Shown here piece by piece: positions 33,513 to 45,743 of a stretch of 64,000 nucleotides of DNA. The translations under genes and the position numbers were made by a program. The stretch covers positions 18,915,975 through 18,979,974 of the forward strand of contig NC_059294.1 of NCBI RefSeq assembly GCF_017591435.1, in the 5' to 3' direction. The DNA is from Portunus trituberculatus. Lineage: Eukaryota; Arthropoda; Malacostraca; Decapoda; Portunidae. Position 1 is the first letter of the stretch. Each line of letters begins with the position of its first letter. Below the pieces are notes generated by a model, which was not told the origin of the DNA, made no database searches, and was given only the letters and a program-made list of their open reading frames with translations.

Positions 33513-35118
33513 CTAAGCTCTCTGTGTCCTGTCTCCTTGTCCATTCCTGTCATATTTCTCTTTCATCTGATTGACACACACCGCATCAACGACATGACTG
33601 CTCAGTTTATTCCACTTATCAATGCTACGATGCGGGAAACTGTATTTTCTCACGTCATTTAGACAGATGTCCTTTATTAGCTTTTTTCCTTGTCCTCGGA
33701 GATAATTACTTGTGGTCACCTTTATCAACTCTCTGTCCAGTAGGTCAATCTTGTTCACCAATTTATACATAGTTATCATGTCTCCTCTTGTTCTTCTCTT
33801 TTCTAATGTGGTCAGCCCCAGCTTCCTCAGTCTTTCCTCATAGTCTAACTTCCTGAGTCCTGGTACCATCCTTGTTGCCAGCCTTTGTACCCTTTCTACC
33901 TTCACATTTTTCTTCATATGTGGTGACCAGACACATGCTGCATATTCTAGCTGGGGTCTTATTAAGGTACATAATATCTTCTTCATCATTCCTTCATCTA
34001 GGTAGTGGAATGCAAGGCCAATATTTTTAAGCATGTTGTATGTTTTCCCAAAAATCTTGTTAATGTGTTTCTCTGGTGACAAAGTGTTTTGTACGGTTAC
34101 TCCTAAGTCTTTCTCCTCATTGGTCTCTTTAATTTTCTCATCACCCAGTCTGTAATCCCAGTTTGGTCTGTATCTACTTCTTCCCATTTTCATAACATGG
34201 GTCTTGTCTATATTAAATTCCATCTGCCACTCTTTACTCCACTCATATATTTTATCAAGATCTTCCTGTAACTTGTTACAATCTTCCACATTCTTTACTC
34301 TCCTCATAATTTTAGTATCGTCCAAACATGTTCATATAACTGTCAATTCCTACTGGCATATCATTAACATAAATCAAAAACATGATGGGACCCAGCACTG
34401 ACCCTTGTGGAACTCCACTGGTTACCTTCTTCCACTCGGACTTCTTTCCTCTCACCACTGTTCTCATTTCTCTTCCCATTAAGTAATTTTCCATCCATTT
34501 TGCTAGTTTATCATTTACTCCTCCAGTCATCTTTAGTTTCCACATCAGTCTATTGTGTGGTACTTTATCAAAGGCCTTTCTCAAGTCCAGGTAGATAGCA
34601 TCCACCCATCCCTCTCTATGTTGTAGTATGTCAGTCACTCTTGAATAAAAACATAATAAATTGGATACACGATCTTCCTTTTCTGAAACCAAACTGCCTT
34701 TCACTCAGAATGTTTTCACTTTCTAGATACTCACTCCACTTAGCTTTAATTACTTCTTCACATACCTTGCACAATATACTAGTCAACGATACTGGTCTAT
34801 AATTTAGCGGTTCCATTCTACTACCATTCTTATATATAGGCACAATGTCAGCTCTTTTCCACTCTTTCGGGACTAATCCTGTTCGTATGGAGGTTTCCAC
34901 AATATCAAATATGGGGTTCAACAATTGATCCTTACATTCTTTAGCAACCTCCCAGATATGCCATCAGGCCCCATTGATTTATTAATATCCAGATTGCTTA
35001 TAATTTTCCTTACATCTTCCTTAGTAACCATGATGTCCTGCATTTGCTTTATTTCCGTAGGCCTTCCTCCCATAAAATGCTCCTCCTTTGTAAACACTTT
35101 GCAAAAGTTGTCGTTCAA
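33513..35118 (-). pseudogene. Reverse transcriptase of LINE C5
   Basis: Frames at 34918-35118, 34631-34924, 34312-34704 and 33513-34325 give the full set of motifs. Relative to C1, two bases are missing inside the FADD box (near 34322), so the frame changes exactly at the catalytic aspartates and reads MNMFGRY. The C-terminal domain in 33513-34325 is otherwise clean. Confidence 0.8.
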
Positions 35119-35419
35119 AATTTCAGCTATCTCTCCAGCATCTTCATATACTTCTTCCCGTTTTTACCTTTTCTATTGCCTCCTTTTATTTAGTTTTCCA
35201 TTTATGAATTTGTAAAACATTTTTGGGTCACTATCACAGTTTTCCACCACCCTCTGTTCATATTCCTTCTGTGCTGTTCTCCTTACTTCAACATATCTAT
35301 TCCTTGCTGTTTTGTAGCCTTCCCTTGATAATACATCACTGTTTTCTTAAGTTTCTTCCATGCCTTTTCTTTGTTCTTTTTTGCTTCTTCACAATTTCTA
35401 TTAAACCACTGTTTATTAT

Positions 35420-36121
35420 TTAAAGTCCTCTTCTGTAATATGGCACAAACTTTTTCACAGCAGAGTTATAAAAATCCATAAATTTATCGTACTTCAATTG
35501 CATATCTCTTTCCTGGTATACCACGGACCAGTCAATTTCATTAAAGAACTCCCTTATATGGTTATAATTTGCCCTAGTATAATTAAATTTTTCCTCCCTG
35601 CGTTCCACAATCTTATTCGTGCTTAATTCTGTATCCAGCTCAAAGCTTAGGACATCATGATTGCTTTTCCCCAAGGGACTTTCATGTTCAATTTCCTCTT
35701 TTAGAGAGATTCCCCTGGTAAATACCAAATCCAACCTTGCTGCAACATCCTGTCCCCTGCACCTTGTTGGTGATCTCACCCACTGTGCCATCAAGTTATT
35801 TGTTGCTACCTTTAACAATTCTTCTGCCCACTCACCACCATTCACCACTTCGTAGTCTTCCCACATTATTTCTTTGCAATTAAAGTCTCCAACTATCATC
35901 ACTCTATCCTTTCTGTTGAGTTCTTGCTTTATTCTGTCTAGAGTATTTCTCATCACCATTTGGTACTGTTCATATTCCCAAGCACTGGTTCTGGGTGGTA
36001 TGTATACTGTTATAATATTAATGTCCCTCTTGCCATCTGTTATAAGCATACTTATCACTTCCTCATTTCTCTTACTATAGTTCACCTCCTTCACTATCAG
36101 ATCATCCTTAGTAAAAAGCAT
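35420..36121 (-). pseudogene. EEP endonuclease of LINE C5
   Basis: A 233-codon frame with INIITVYIPPRTSAWEYEQYQ, MIVGDFNCKEIMWEDYEV, AARLDLVFTRGISLKEE and SPLGKSNHDVLSFEL. The usual SDH box reads SNH here, so an active-site aspartate is replaced. The first strands with YTNIDGF and VVETKL are in the frame at 36150-36401. Confidence 0.8.
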
Positions 36122-36456
36122 TATACCACCACCACCTTTATTTTTTCTATCATTTCACTTTGTAGTGTTTTACAACAAACCAGTCTAGCTTTATTTCGGG
36201 CCTTAGCTTTGTTTCCACTACAAACATTATGTCCGGTTCGTTATTTCTTAGGTAATCCATACATTCTAGCCTCTTAGACAGAAATCCATCTATGTTCGTG
36301 TAAGTCACTTTTATTCCATTCCTAGTCTCGTTCTTCCATGTAATGCCTATTCCGTCTTTTTTATCCACCACTTCTTTAGCCTCCCATTTCTCATCCTCCA
36401 AAAAAACTTGATCTTTTCCTCCTCTGTTCTTTCGTCATTCCTCTCCTTCACTTCAG

Positions 36457-36488
36457 ATGTGTGTGTGTGTGTATGTGTGTGTGTGTGT
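36457..36488. repeat. AC microsatellite (TG on + strand) between LINE F and LINE C5
   Basis: A short tract with one TA interruption, linking the tail of F to the truncated start of C5. Confidence 0.8.
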
Positions 36489-38281
36489 TTACCTAGTTGT
36501 ATTTACCTAGTTGTATTGTACAGTGTTCGAGCGGGGTCATAGTGTCCTGTCTCCATATCTCCATTTATCTAATTTTTCTTTAAAGTTATGCACACTATGT
36601 GCTGCAACAATTCCATCCTTCACACACTGCCTCATCCTGATTTTCTTTTCATGCCCTCTTGTCCTTCCATCCTCTTCTGCCAACAGCACCAGGTCTTCTT
36701 TGTCTATCTTTTCAATATCATTTACTATCTTATATTTTGTTGTTAGGTCCCCATTCTCTTCTATCTTGTAAGGTTGGCAGTCCCATTTCCTTCAGTCGTT
36801 CTTCTTATGTGAGGTCCCTTAATTCCGGCACCATCTTTGTGGCAATCTTCTGTATCCTTTCCAGTTTTCTTATATCTTTTTTAGAACTTGGAGACCATAC
36901 CACTGCTACATATTCCAGCCTTGGGCGTATCATGCTTGTGATAATTTTTTTCATCATATCTTTATCCATGTAATGAAATGCCACTCTTATATTAGTCAAC
37001 ATCCTATAAGATAGTCCAAATATCTTATTTATGTGTTTATCAGGGCTCAGATTTTCTTGTATGATCACTCCAAGATCGTTTTCCTTTTTAGTCTTTGTTA
37101 TTTGCTCTTCTCCCATCAGATAGTTCCATACCGGTCTTCTCTTACTCTTTCCTAGTTCCATTATGTGACATTTCCTGGCATTAAACTCCAATTTTCACTT
37201 CTTGCTCCATTCATAGATCTTATTTAAATCTTCCTGTAGCAGTATACAGTCTTCTCTGGTTTTGATAACTTTTAGCAACTTTGCATCATCAGTGAATGAA
37301 TTCATATAGCTCTCATTTCTCATTTCTCTATCATTCAAATAATCTCTTGTCCATTCGAGCAAGGTTCCACACAGTCCTCCTATGTTCTTTAGTTTCCAAA
37401 GACATCTTCCATGAGGGACTTTATGAAATGCCTTTTTAATGTCCAGGTATACTGTGTCTACCCATCCATCTCTGTTTTCAAGTCCTACAATAACCCTGGA
37501 GTAGAATTAGTAAGTTTGATACACATGACCGCCCTGTCCTGAATCCAAATTGTCTGTTCGATATGACTTGCTCCTCTTTTAGAAATTTAACCCATTTCTC
37601 TTTGATAATTATTTCACATAACTTCCCTATGACACTTGTAAGTGACACTCAGGTCTGTAGTTTAGTGGTTCAGTTACCTTTCCTCCTTTAAATATCGGTA
37701 TTACGTTGGCTCTCTTCCACTCTAGTGGAATTTTCCCTTCATTTATTGAACTTTTAATTATTTCCCAAATTGGCTTCAGTACTTGCTCTTTACATTCTTT
37801 TAACACCCAGCCTGATACACCATCTGGCCCCATTGCTTTCCTGACTTCCAACTTGTCCAGTAATCTTCCAATATCTTCGTTATGAACTGCAATTTCCTGT
37901 AATCCTAGGCAATTCAATGTCCTTTTAGGTTCTGTGAAGTCATCTTCAGTGAATACCGTTTGAAGCTCTCATTCATTATTTCACATATTTCTTTCTCTGT
38001 TTGGTATGTCTTTCCTTTAATTATTTTTTCAATTGTTTCCTTATTCTTTATTTTGCCGTTTATAAACTTGTAGAAAAGTTTTTGTTCATCCTTGCTTTTA
38101 TCCACTATATCCTTCTCAAACTTTCTTTCTTCCTCTCATATTACTCTAATATATTCATGTCTAGTATCTTTGTACTGCCGACTATTATAGTCATTTCCCT
38201 GCTTTAAAAGTTTCTTCCACGCTATATCCTTTGCCTTTTTTGCTTGTAAGCATCTAGCCGCAAAACTTTTGAAGAAAATTG
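36489..38281 (-). mobile_element. LINE copy F, with an internal deletion
   Basis: On the - strand it runs from a linker (AKKAKDIAWKKLLKQGND, near 38230) through LEVRKAMGPDGVSGWVLKECK, a fingers/palm region with KRANVIPIFKGG, and DDAKLL, to the C-terminal domain (36805-37191) with LSPDKHINKIFGLSYRML. The tail has two units, TACAACTAGGTAAA. The VPQGSV block is missing: REMRNES is followed at once by YMNSFTDDAK, so about 100 bp is deleted. At 38281 it meets LINE G head to head. Confidence 0.75.
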
Positions 38282-39125
38282 GGTCGCACGATGATGGTAG
38301 AACTCTACAGCAGGACTTAGATAGACTATGGGAATAGAGTAAAAGATGGGAAATGGAATTCAACATTAAGAAATGTAACATAATGGAATTTGGGAAAAGC
38401 AAAAATAGGATAATAAGACAATAAAATCTTGGAGAAGAGATGATTAAGAAGGTGGAAAGTGAAAAGCACCTGGGAGTTCTCATAACAAAGGAAATGTTCC
38501 CCAATAAACATATAAATAAAATTGTTGGTGAGACCTACAACTTACTGAGAAATATTAGAATTGCATTCTCATATATTGATGAAGAAGATATGGTGAAAAA
38601 GTTATTGGTATCATTGATCAGACCACGACTGGAGTATGCAGCAGTACTGTGGTCACCTAACACAAGGAAGAATATCAGGAAAATTGAAAGGATACAAAGA
38701 GCGGACACCAAATTGGCCCTAACCTTGTTGGCTCTTACGTATGAAAAGAGACTGGAGAGACTGGAATTACTAACACTGGAGCAGAGAAGAGAAAGAGGCA
38801 ACCTGTTGACCATCTACAGAATAATTAATAATATGCTGGAGCTTCCTGATAGGATTGACCTGCTGAAGAGGGACAGAAGGGACACAAGAGGACATGAATT
38901 AAAACTTAGAAAAGACAACTACAGAAGAGACTTCAAGAAAAACAGCTTCCCCCATAGAGTGATAGATATATCGAATGGACTGGACAGAGAGGTGGTGTGT
39001 GCAAAGTCTATACACGACTTTAAGAGAAAATTAGACACTGTGAGATACAGAGACGAGACAACAAGAGCACAGGCTCCCCTCCTGTAAAATACAACTATGT
39101 AAATACACATACACATACACACACA
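38282..39125 (+). mobile_element. LINE copy G, 3' end only
   Basis: A 5'-truncated copy starting at LQQDLDRLWE-like sequence after the active-site box. A 215-codon frame (38440-39087) holds the C-terminal domain with VESEKHLGVLITKE, LIRPRLEYAAVLWSPNTRKN and LLALTYEKRLERLELLTLEQRRERG. One TACAACTATGTAAA unit and an interrupted CACATA/ACAC end follow. It is the only + strand member of the right-hand chain. Confidence 0.8.
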
Positions 39126-39640
39126 GATACTAGAAGTTGAATTAGAAGATCAGGAAATAAACAAGATACACACAAGACTACTGTGGAAGTTAAGAACAAA
39201 AATTGTCTATATTCATCTGAATTTTATTTTTGTGTTTATTTGATTTATGTAACATGTCTTTTATTGCTTTATACAATAACTGTATTCACATATGATATGT
39301 CATGAGTTTTATGGGTTTTAGGGGACAGATATAAAGGTCTTAGAACACATTAGTATTTTTTTTTATTCATTCTTAAGTCCACTATATGATGGTTTGCTTT
39401 ATGGTTGAATTTTCAGGAACCAATTAAGATCACATATTTAGGAATACCTGTACCTATTTACATAATGTATTACACAGAAAATTCAACTGTCAATGGTGTT
39501 CTATAAAAGAAAAAACTTTGATAACCCAGATTTTTACATAGATTGATCTTCTCCCAATTGGTTTGACTTATGGAGGGTTTATTATTGAAAATGCATTTTC
39601 TTGTCCTTGAAATGTTGTTCTAGGAAATGTATATTTTCAG
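39126..39640. other. Intron, unique AT-rich sequence before ABCC exon 2
   Basis: No repeat family or domain was recognised. It ends with the acceptor ATATTTTCAG at 39640. Confidence 0.5.
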
Positions 39641-39815
39641 ACCTCATTTTTGAATGTCATCCTGGGAGAGCTTCCTGCTCATATTGGAAGGGTCTTTGTC
39701 CAAGGCAAGATAAGCTATGCTTCCCAGGAGCCATGGGTGTTCTCTGGCACTGTGCGGAAGAATATTGTCTTTTGCCTGCCTTTCAATGAAAAGAAATACC
39801 TGGAGGTTATTAAAG
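39641..39815 (+). CDS. ABCC4-like: ABCC/MRP4-like transporter, exon with Q-loop
   Basis: It begins with the T that completes Walker A (GSGK-T) and continues SFLNVILGELPAHIGRV, GKISYASQEPWVFSGTVRKNI and FNEKKYLEVIK. The Q of SQEPW is the Q-loop that contacts magnesium and the membrane-domain coupling helix. The acceptor is ATATTTTCAG and the donor is GTATGC at 39816; phase is 0/1. The intron before it is 23,644 bp and filled with retrotransposons. Confidence 0.88.
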
Positions 39816-40114
39816 GTATGCTATTCCTTGATATTGAGAATTAGGAATACCATTACTTTTATTTGCAAATTAGCTTGTAGATACTGTCAAACTGCCTGAG
39901 TTGTGAAACATGCTGTGTCATTAATGAAAAGTTAGGCATGAACAGGTTGTTTCAAGAACATTTATATCACAAGCAGTTTTTGCATGTCTCCTGAAAGGAA
40001 TAAGATGCCATACTTAGTTATGATATGATTTTTTTTAATGTTTACATTATAAATATTCATTTAACAAATAAATAATTTCTGCATTGTGAACAGTTTTTAT
40101 TAATACAGTTAGGT
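39816..40114. other. Intron sequence before LINE K
   Basis: AT-rich sequence with no recognised feature. Confidence 0.45.
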
Positions 40115-40117
40115 ATA

Positions 40118-40429
40118 TTGATAGGTGGGTCGGAGGAGTTAGTGGCAAGATTTCGGGAAATGTTAGGCAAGATAAGGGAGAGTGGTAGGAGGTGTGTAGT
40201 GTCAGGAATCTTGCCTCGTGTGTATGTTAGCAGGGAATGGTTGTCTAGAGCCATTGGTGTGAATGGTCGGGTAAAAGGGATGTGTAAGGATGTGGGTGTC
40301 AGCTTTGTGGATGTATGGGATAGGTTCTATGGGCGAAGGGATTTGTATGCTAGGGATGGTGTGCATCTGAGTAGGAAGGGTGTGGATGTGCTGAGTGGAT
40401 GTCTGGAGGGGAGTTGGGATGGAGTGTAG
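40118..40429 (+). pseudogene. SGNH/GDSL hydrolase-like domain, C-terminal part, LINE K
   Basis: The 103 codons contain CVVSGILPR (residues 26-34), placed like block III of the family, VSFVDVWDRF, and ARDGVHLSRKG (79-88), which has the catalytic D-x-x-H arrangement of block V. The block with the catalytic serine would lie upstream and is lost by 5' truncation. Esterase domains of this fold are known in ORF1 of some CR1-type retrotransposons; the biological role there is unclear. The call rests on motif order and context. Confidence 0.6.
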
Positions 40430-40589
40430 GGGTGAGGTAGCAAATGCATTCCAGAAGAAAGATGCTAGACATAAATTAGATAGGATAAACAGAGATAGTG
40501 AAAAGATTAGGAAAGATTTCCAGGTGCAAATAGGAGAGAATAAGATTAGGATTCCAAATAAGGAGACAGCATCTAGGAAGGTAGCAGGA

Positions 40590-41540
40590 CTTAAATGTTT
40601 TTATGTAAATGCCAGGAGTCTTAGGAACAAGAAGGACGAGTTATCTAGTTATATAGTTGAGGAGGACCTTAGATGTTGTATGTGTCACAGAGGCATGGGT
40701 AAATGAGGAAAAGTTTAGGAAAATAGGAAAGAATATGAAGTAGATGGATACATTATGTATTTACACCAGAGAATTGGTAGGATAGGCGGAGGAGTAGTTA
40801 TTTATGTAAAAAATCCTTCATTTCCAGTCAGGTTAATGGTATTAAGGTAGATAACAGAGTAGAGTCCTTATGGCTGGATGTTAGAGTAAACAAAAGTAAG
40901 GTTATTAGAGTAGGAGCTTTTATAGGCCACCTAACCAGTCAGCAGATGTAGACAACCTTATGGTAGATGAGATAAATAGGGGTGTACTAGTCAGACAATT
41001 ATCTTAGGGATTTTAATCTTAAGTCAGTAAACTGGGAGAGGATGGTAGGAGATGCTAGTGAAAATAAGTTTATGGAAAGTTTTCAGGATAACTATTTAGT
41101 GCAGATGGTAGATAAACCTACTAGGGGGAGGAAGGTTTTAGACATAGTACTAACAAATATTGAGCATTGTTTAAAGGAAGTTGAGGTAGGAGAGACTTTA
41201 GCAAACAGTGACCATCATATAATTAGATTTATCATTAATTCCAGTAGGGATAATATAGTGAATAAGACTAGAGTCCCAAACTATCAGAAAGGCAATTATG
41301 GTAGGTTACGTCAGTTATTAGGAGAGGTAAACTGGGAAGATAGTTTTGGAAATAAAACTGCACAGGAGATGTGGGATATTTTTAAGGTTGTAGTAAAGGG
41401 TATAGTGATGCAGTGTATCCCTTACAAAGATATAAGGCAGAGAAACAGGAAGCCATTATGGTGGACTCATGAGATAGGTAGCCAGATCAGAGAGAAGAAG
41501 AGGGCATACAGAGAGTTGCAGAAAAGTGGGAAGATGTAGA
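40590..41540 (+). pseudogene. EEP endonuclease of LINE K
   Basis: Motifs across frames: KCFYVNARSLRNKKDELSSY, a TEAW-type strand near 40690, GGGVVIYVK near 40790, DFNLKSVNWE near 41010, and in the frame 41042-41539 LVQMVDKPTRGRKVLDIVLTN and NSDHHIIRFIIN. The DFN and SDHH residues of the metal site are present. At least three frame breaks. Confidence 0.75.
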
Positions 41541-41759
41541 TTTGATTAGGTACAGACAGGTCAGGGATGATTTGAGTAAGGTTATAAAAAAAGTAAAAGG
41601 CAGGCAGAGATAAAACTAGCTAGAGCTGGGAGTAAAGATCCCAAAAATTATATAGTTATTACAAGGTCAGTGATAAAAGAAATAAGGATAGGATTGGACC
41701 ACTCAGAAAAGATGGTGTAGTAGTGGATCAAAATGAAGACATAGTAGAATTATTGAATG

Positions 41760-43330
41760 AACAATTTTCTTCAGTATTTACTAGGAAAGAATAGGAAATC
41801 CTGTTACAAACAGTGCGACGAGTAGTTTAAGAGCTTTAGAAAATATTGATATAAAACCGGGAATTATTAGGAAATTTATTCTTGAACTAGACGATAGGAA
41901 AGCTAGTGGTCCTGATGAGCTACATGCCAGAGTACTTAGGGAGGGTGTAGACAGTATTTCTGAAGCACTTAAGTTAATCTTTGAAAGATCACTTAGGTTT
42001 GCTGAGATACCTCAGGACTGGAAGTTAGCTAATGTTACTCCAATATTTAAAAAGGTAGGAAGGATGATGCGAATAATTATAGACCGATCAGTTTAACTAG
42101 TATAGTATGTAAGATACTAGAGAAAATCATTAAGGGTAGTATTTGGGAGCATTTAAATGAGAATAGATTAATTAGAGATACCCAACATGGCTTTAGATCA
42201 GGGAGGTCCTGTCTTACAAATTTGCTCGATATCTTAGAATATATTACCAAGGAGTTAGATGATGGAAATAGCATAGATGTTATATATCTAGATTTTAGCA
42301 AGGCATTTGATAAGGTACCGCATAGGAGGCTAGTGTACAAATTGAGACTACATGGGATAGGGGTAGGTTAGTTGATTGGATTAGTGAATGGCTTTCTGAT
42401 AGGAAACAGAGAGTAGTATTAAATGGGGCAATGTCTGAGTGGAAGGAAGTGGTTAGTGGGTACCCCAAGGATCAGTGCTAGGACCTCTTCTTTTCTTGGT
42501 GTACATTAACGATTTAGATATAGGAATTAGTAGCAAAGTATCAAAGTTTGCAGATGATACTAAGATAGCATGTGCAGTACAGGGTGAAAAGGACAATTAC
42601 AGAATACAACGAGACCTGGACAGGCTGATAGCATGGGCAGACAGGTGGCAGATGGAGTTTAATTCTAAAAGTGTCAGGTTATGCATTTAGGTAAAGACAA
42701 CACAAACTTTAGCTATGAGATGGAGGGATGTTGGCTAGAGGCAGTAGAGGAGGAAAGGATTTAGGAGTAGTGATAGACAGGACTATGAAATTTTCAAAGC
42801 AATGTTTAGAAGCAAGAAATAGGGCAAATAGGATCCTGGGTTTTATAAATAGAAATGTTAGTTATAAAAGTAAGGAAGTGGTGCGTAGCTTATATAATTC
42901 CTATGTTAGGCCCCATTTAGAGTATTGCATACAGGCCTGGTCACCCCACTATAGGCAGGATATCAACATGTTAGAAGCAGTTCAGAGAAGAGCAACTAGG
43001 ATGATACCAGCATTAAAGTGCCTGGAGTATAGAGATAGATTAAAGGAATTAAACATGTTTTCATTTGAGAGGAGATGTATAAGAGAGGATATGATAGAGT
43101 TATTTAAAATGTTTTCAGATACGAACTACATAGATGTGAGATCTTTCTTTACCTTAGAGGAGGAAATAGGACTAGAAATCATGGCAGGAAGATTAGAAAG
43201 CAAGGCTGCAGGTTAGATATAAGAAAATATTTCTTTAGTCATAGAGTGGTAGACTTCTGGAATGCATTACCAGAGACGGTTGTAAATAGCACTAGTTTGA
43301 CAATGTTTAAAAACAGATTAGATAAGCACT
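41760..43330 (+). pseudogene. Reverse transcriptase of LINE K
   Basis: Across frames: FSSVFT, DDRKASGPDELHARVL, NYRPISLTSIVCKILEKI, HGFRSGRSCLTNLLD, YLDFSKAFDKVPHRRLVYKL, PQGSVLGPLLFLVYINDL, the intact active-site FADDTKIACAV (from 42547), WQMEFNSK, and a C-terminal domain (42728-43216) with RSLYNSYVRPHLEYCIQAW and RRATRMIPALKCLEYRDRL. Breaks near 41790, 42050, 42360, 42460 and 42690. The overall pattern is CR1-like. Confidence 0.8.
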
Positions 43331-43634
43331 TAAATTTATTAGATTTATGATTATGTATAGCACTGCATGATAGTTTTTATAAGAAATTTACTATAGTTAA
43401 ACAAGACATGATCCCCATGTATGGGGACCACAAATTGTAGAGGATTTCGCTGCAGGACTTACCCCTGTTAATGGGTCAAATATTTAGAATTAGTATATAA
43501 TGTATTGTGTACTTGTAAGTGTATCTTTAAGTACTGATGACGAGGTCGCTGTGCGACAGATACAGGATAACCTAGATGGGCCCTGGTGGCCCTTTGTTAT
43601 CCTATCATTTATGTTATGTTATGTTATGTTATAG

Positions 43635-43954
43635 TATTAATAATAATGGTAACAAGTTTATTCAGAGAAAGGTATAAAAAAATAGTATTTCACTCAATCT
43701 CAATCCCTCCCTTTATCCTTTTGGTCACTATTATCTGCACTGGATTGTTTTTACAAGTACTGCAGGGAAGATGGAGGACAGGTGCTGCAGCTTACATATT
43801 GCTTGGTTTACACTGGGTGTCTGAGGACTTACCAGGTTACTTTCTTATTGTCTGTCTTCTTTCACAATTGGAAAAGCCTAACGTACACACACATGGATTC
43901 TTTTTTCACATATATGGAAACAGATATTACAGCTTTTCAAAATTTAAATGCAGA
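43635..43954. other. Intron sequence between LINE K and J5
   Basis: Open frames here have no recognised domain. Nothing else was identified. Confidence 0.45.
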
Positions 43955-44098
43955 CAACAGGAGGTATGGCATGAACTCATTTAAGAGGGAAGTTTCAAGA
44001 CCTTTATTCCCTTCTTTTAGCTAACTCTCTCAGACCTGCATAAGGACTGGCAACTAAGTGGGCCTTTTTGTTTAACTCTCTTGCTCTTGGCTAGATTT
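43955..44098 (+). mobile_element. J5, 3' end of a Jockey-like LINE
   Basis: A short remnant with NSFKREVSRPLFPSFS and a stop, followed by an untranslated part with AGTGGGCCTTTTTGTTTAA and TTGCTCTTGG. These match the 3' ends of J2 (61080-61235) and J3. Confidence 0.65.
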
Positions 44099-44438
44099 TC
44101 TCTCTTACCCTACCTGCCCCCCAAAAAATATCTGCCCTAAGCACATTAGTGTCTGTGTCTTAAATAAGAGGGAAGTTTGACTGCTTGTTGCTGATATCTG
44201 CTGATTTTGTTTTTTTGTGTCCTATCATTATTTTCACATCTATGTGAATAATATTTTAGCACAATATGTATTAATATGCAGTACCTTTATGCTAGTAATA
44301 TGATAAAGAAAGCTGACGTAGCTTTTCTGCAGCGCATTATCTTTGGCAATGAAAAATTTCAAAATCACGCTAAAACTTTAAAACTATGAATAGTATGGTA
44401 ATTTGCTCTTAATTACAGGTAATAAACATAAAAAAAAG

Positions 44439-44990
44439 GGCAGTGGTTGGAGGTAAGTCCATGGCAACAGAGGCTCTAAAATCAAACCCCAGACATCTTC
44501 ACACATGTAAGTGATGGTTGGTACTACACTGCAAAATAACTTACTTTCTTTCAAGGCAACAACATATGATAGATCATACTTACCAGTAATTCACTTAGAA
44601 TGACACCAGTCAGGAAGAATTTGCCTAAGTGACCATGCACCATGCATTGCATGTACCAAAACAAGCACATGGTTGGTGATTCTGATCTTGACACAGGTAA
44701 GCTTTACTACTTTCTTAATAGTGGCGTTGTTACTCCTTGATTACGGTAAGACACACTTTTATACAATTATAATTGCACCAATTTTTTTACATTCTTACCT
44801 TACATACATAAATGATAAAAAAAAGAGAAATTATGATTATTAGCCCTGTAGTCTCCAGTTACTGCATTTGCCATATGCCAGGTACATGTTTACATCTCAT
44901 GATAGATTTGTTAAGTCAGCTATTAGCAAATATGAAAATTTTTAAATGAAAAATATTAGGATCTAATAATGATCTAAATGCACTTGACTT
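44439..44990 (+). repeat. Direct repeat, copy 1 of an unidentified 0.55-kb sequence
   Basis: It shares long blocks with 46277-46830, such as CAAACCCCAGACATCTTC, GGAAGAATTTGCCTAAGTGA and AATTATGATTATTAGCCCTG. No terminal repeats or tRNA boxes were recognised, so the type is unknown. Confidence 0.7.

Positions 44991-45743
<753 letters not shown>

Larger units (their letters stand above)
33471..36456 (-). mobile_element. LINE copy C5, 5' truncated in the ORF1/endonuclease join
   Basis: On the - strand it starts against an AC tract near 36456, within the KERNDERTEEE-like part of the ORF1-like region. It carries the endonuclease (36401-35420), linker and reverse transcriptase (35118-33513), and the tail (33471-33500). 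It resembles C1 closely, including the shift after FGFRKGRSCIQF, but has a private two-base loss at the active site. Confidence 0.85.
40115..43634 (+). mobile_element. CR1-like LINE copy K with a GDSL/SGNH hydrolase remnant
   Basis: A third kind of non-LTR element. Order: C-terminal half of an SGNH-type hydrolase (40118-40429), endonuclease (40590-41540), reverse transcriptase (41760-43350), an untranslated region, and a 3' end made of repeated ATGTT units (43610-43632). The 5' end is truncated within the hydrolase. The pentamer end, not AC, separates it from families A to G. Several frame breaks make it inactive. Confidence 0.8.

Noticed and set aside
2757..36488. A CRISPR-like or other direct-repeat array formed by the repeated tail motifs
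   Set aside because: The 14-bp units occur only as pairs at LINE ends, without regular spacers, in a eukaryotic genome.
43586..43984. A membrane protein gene of 132 codons
   Set aside because: The hydrophobic frame has no family motif and starts in the pentamer tail of LINE K; the composition explains it.
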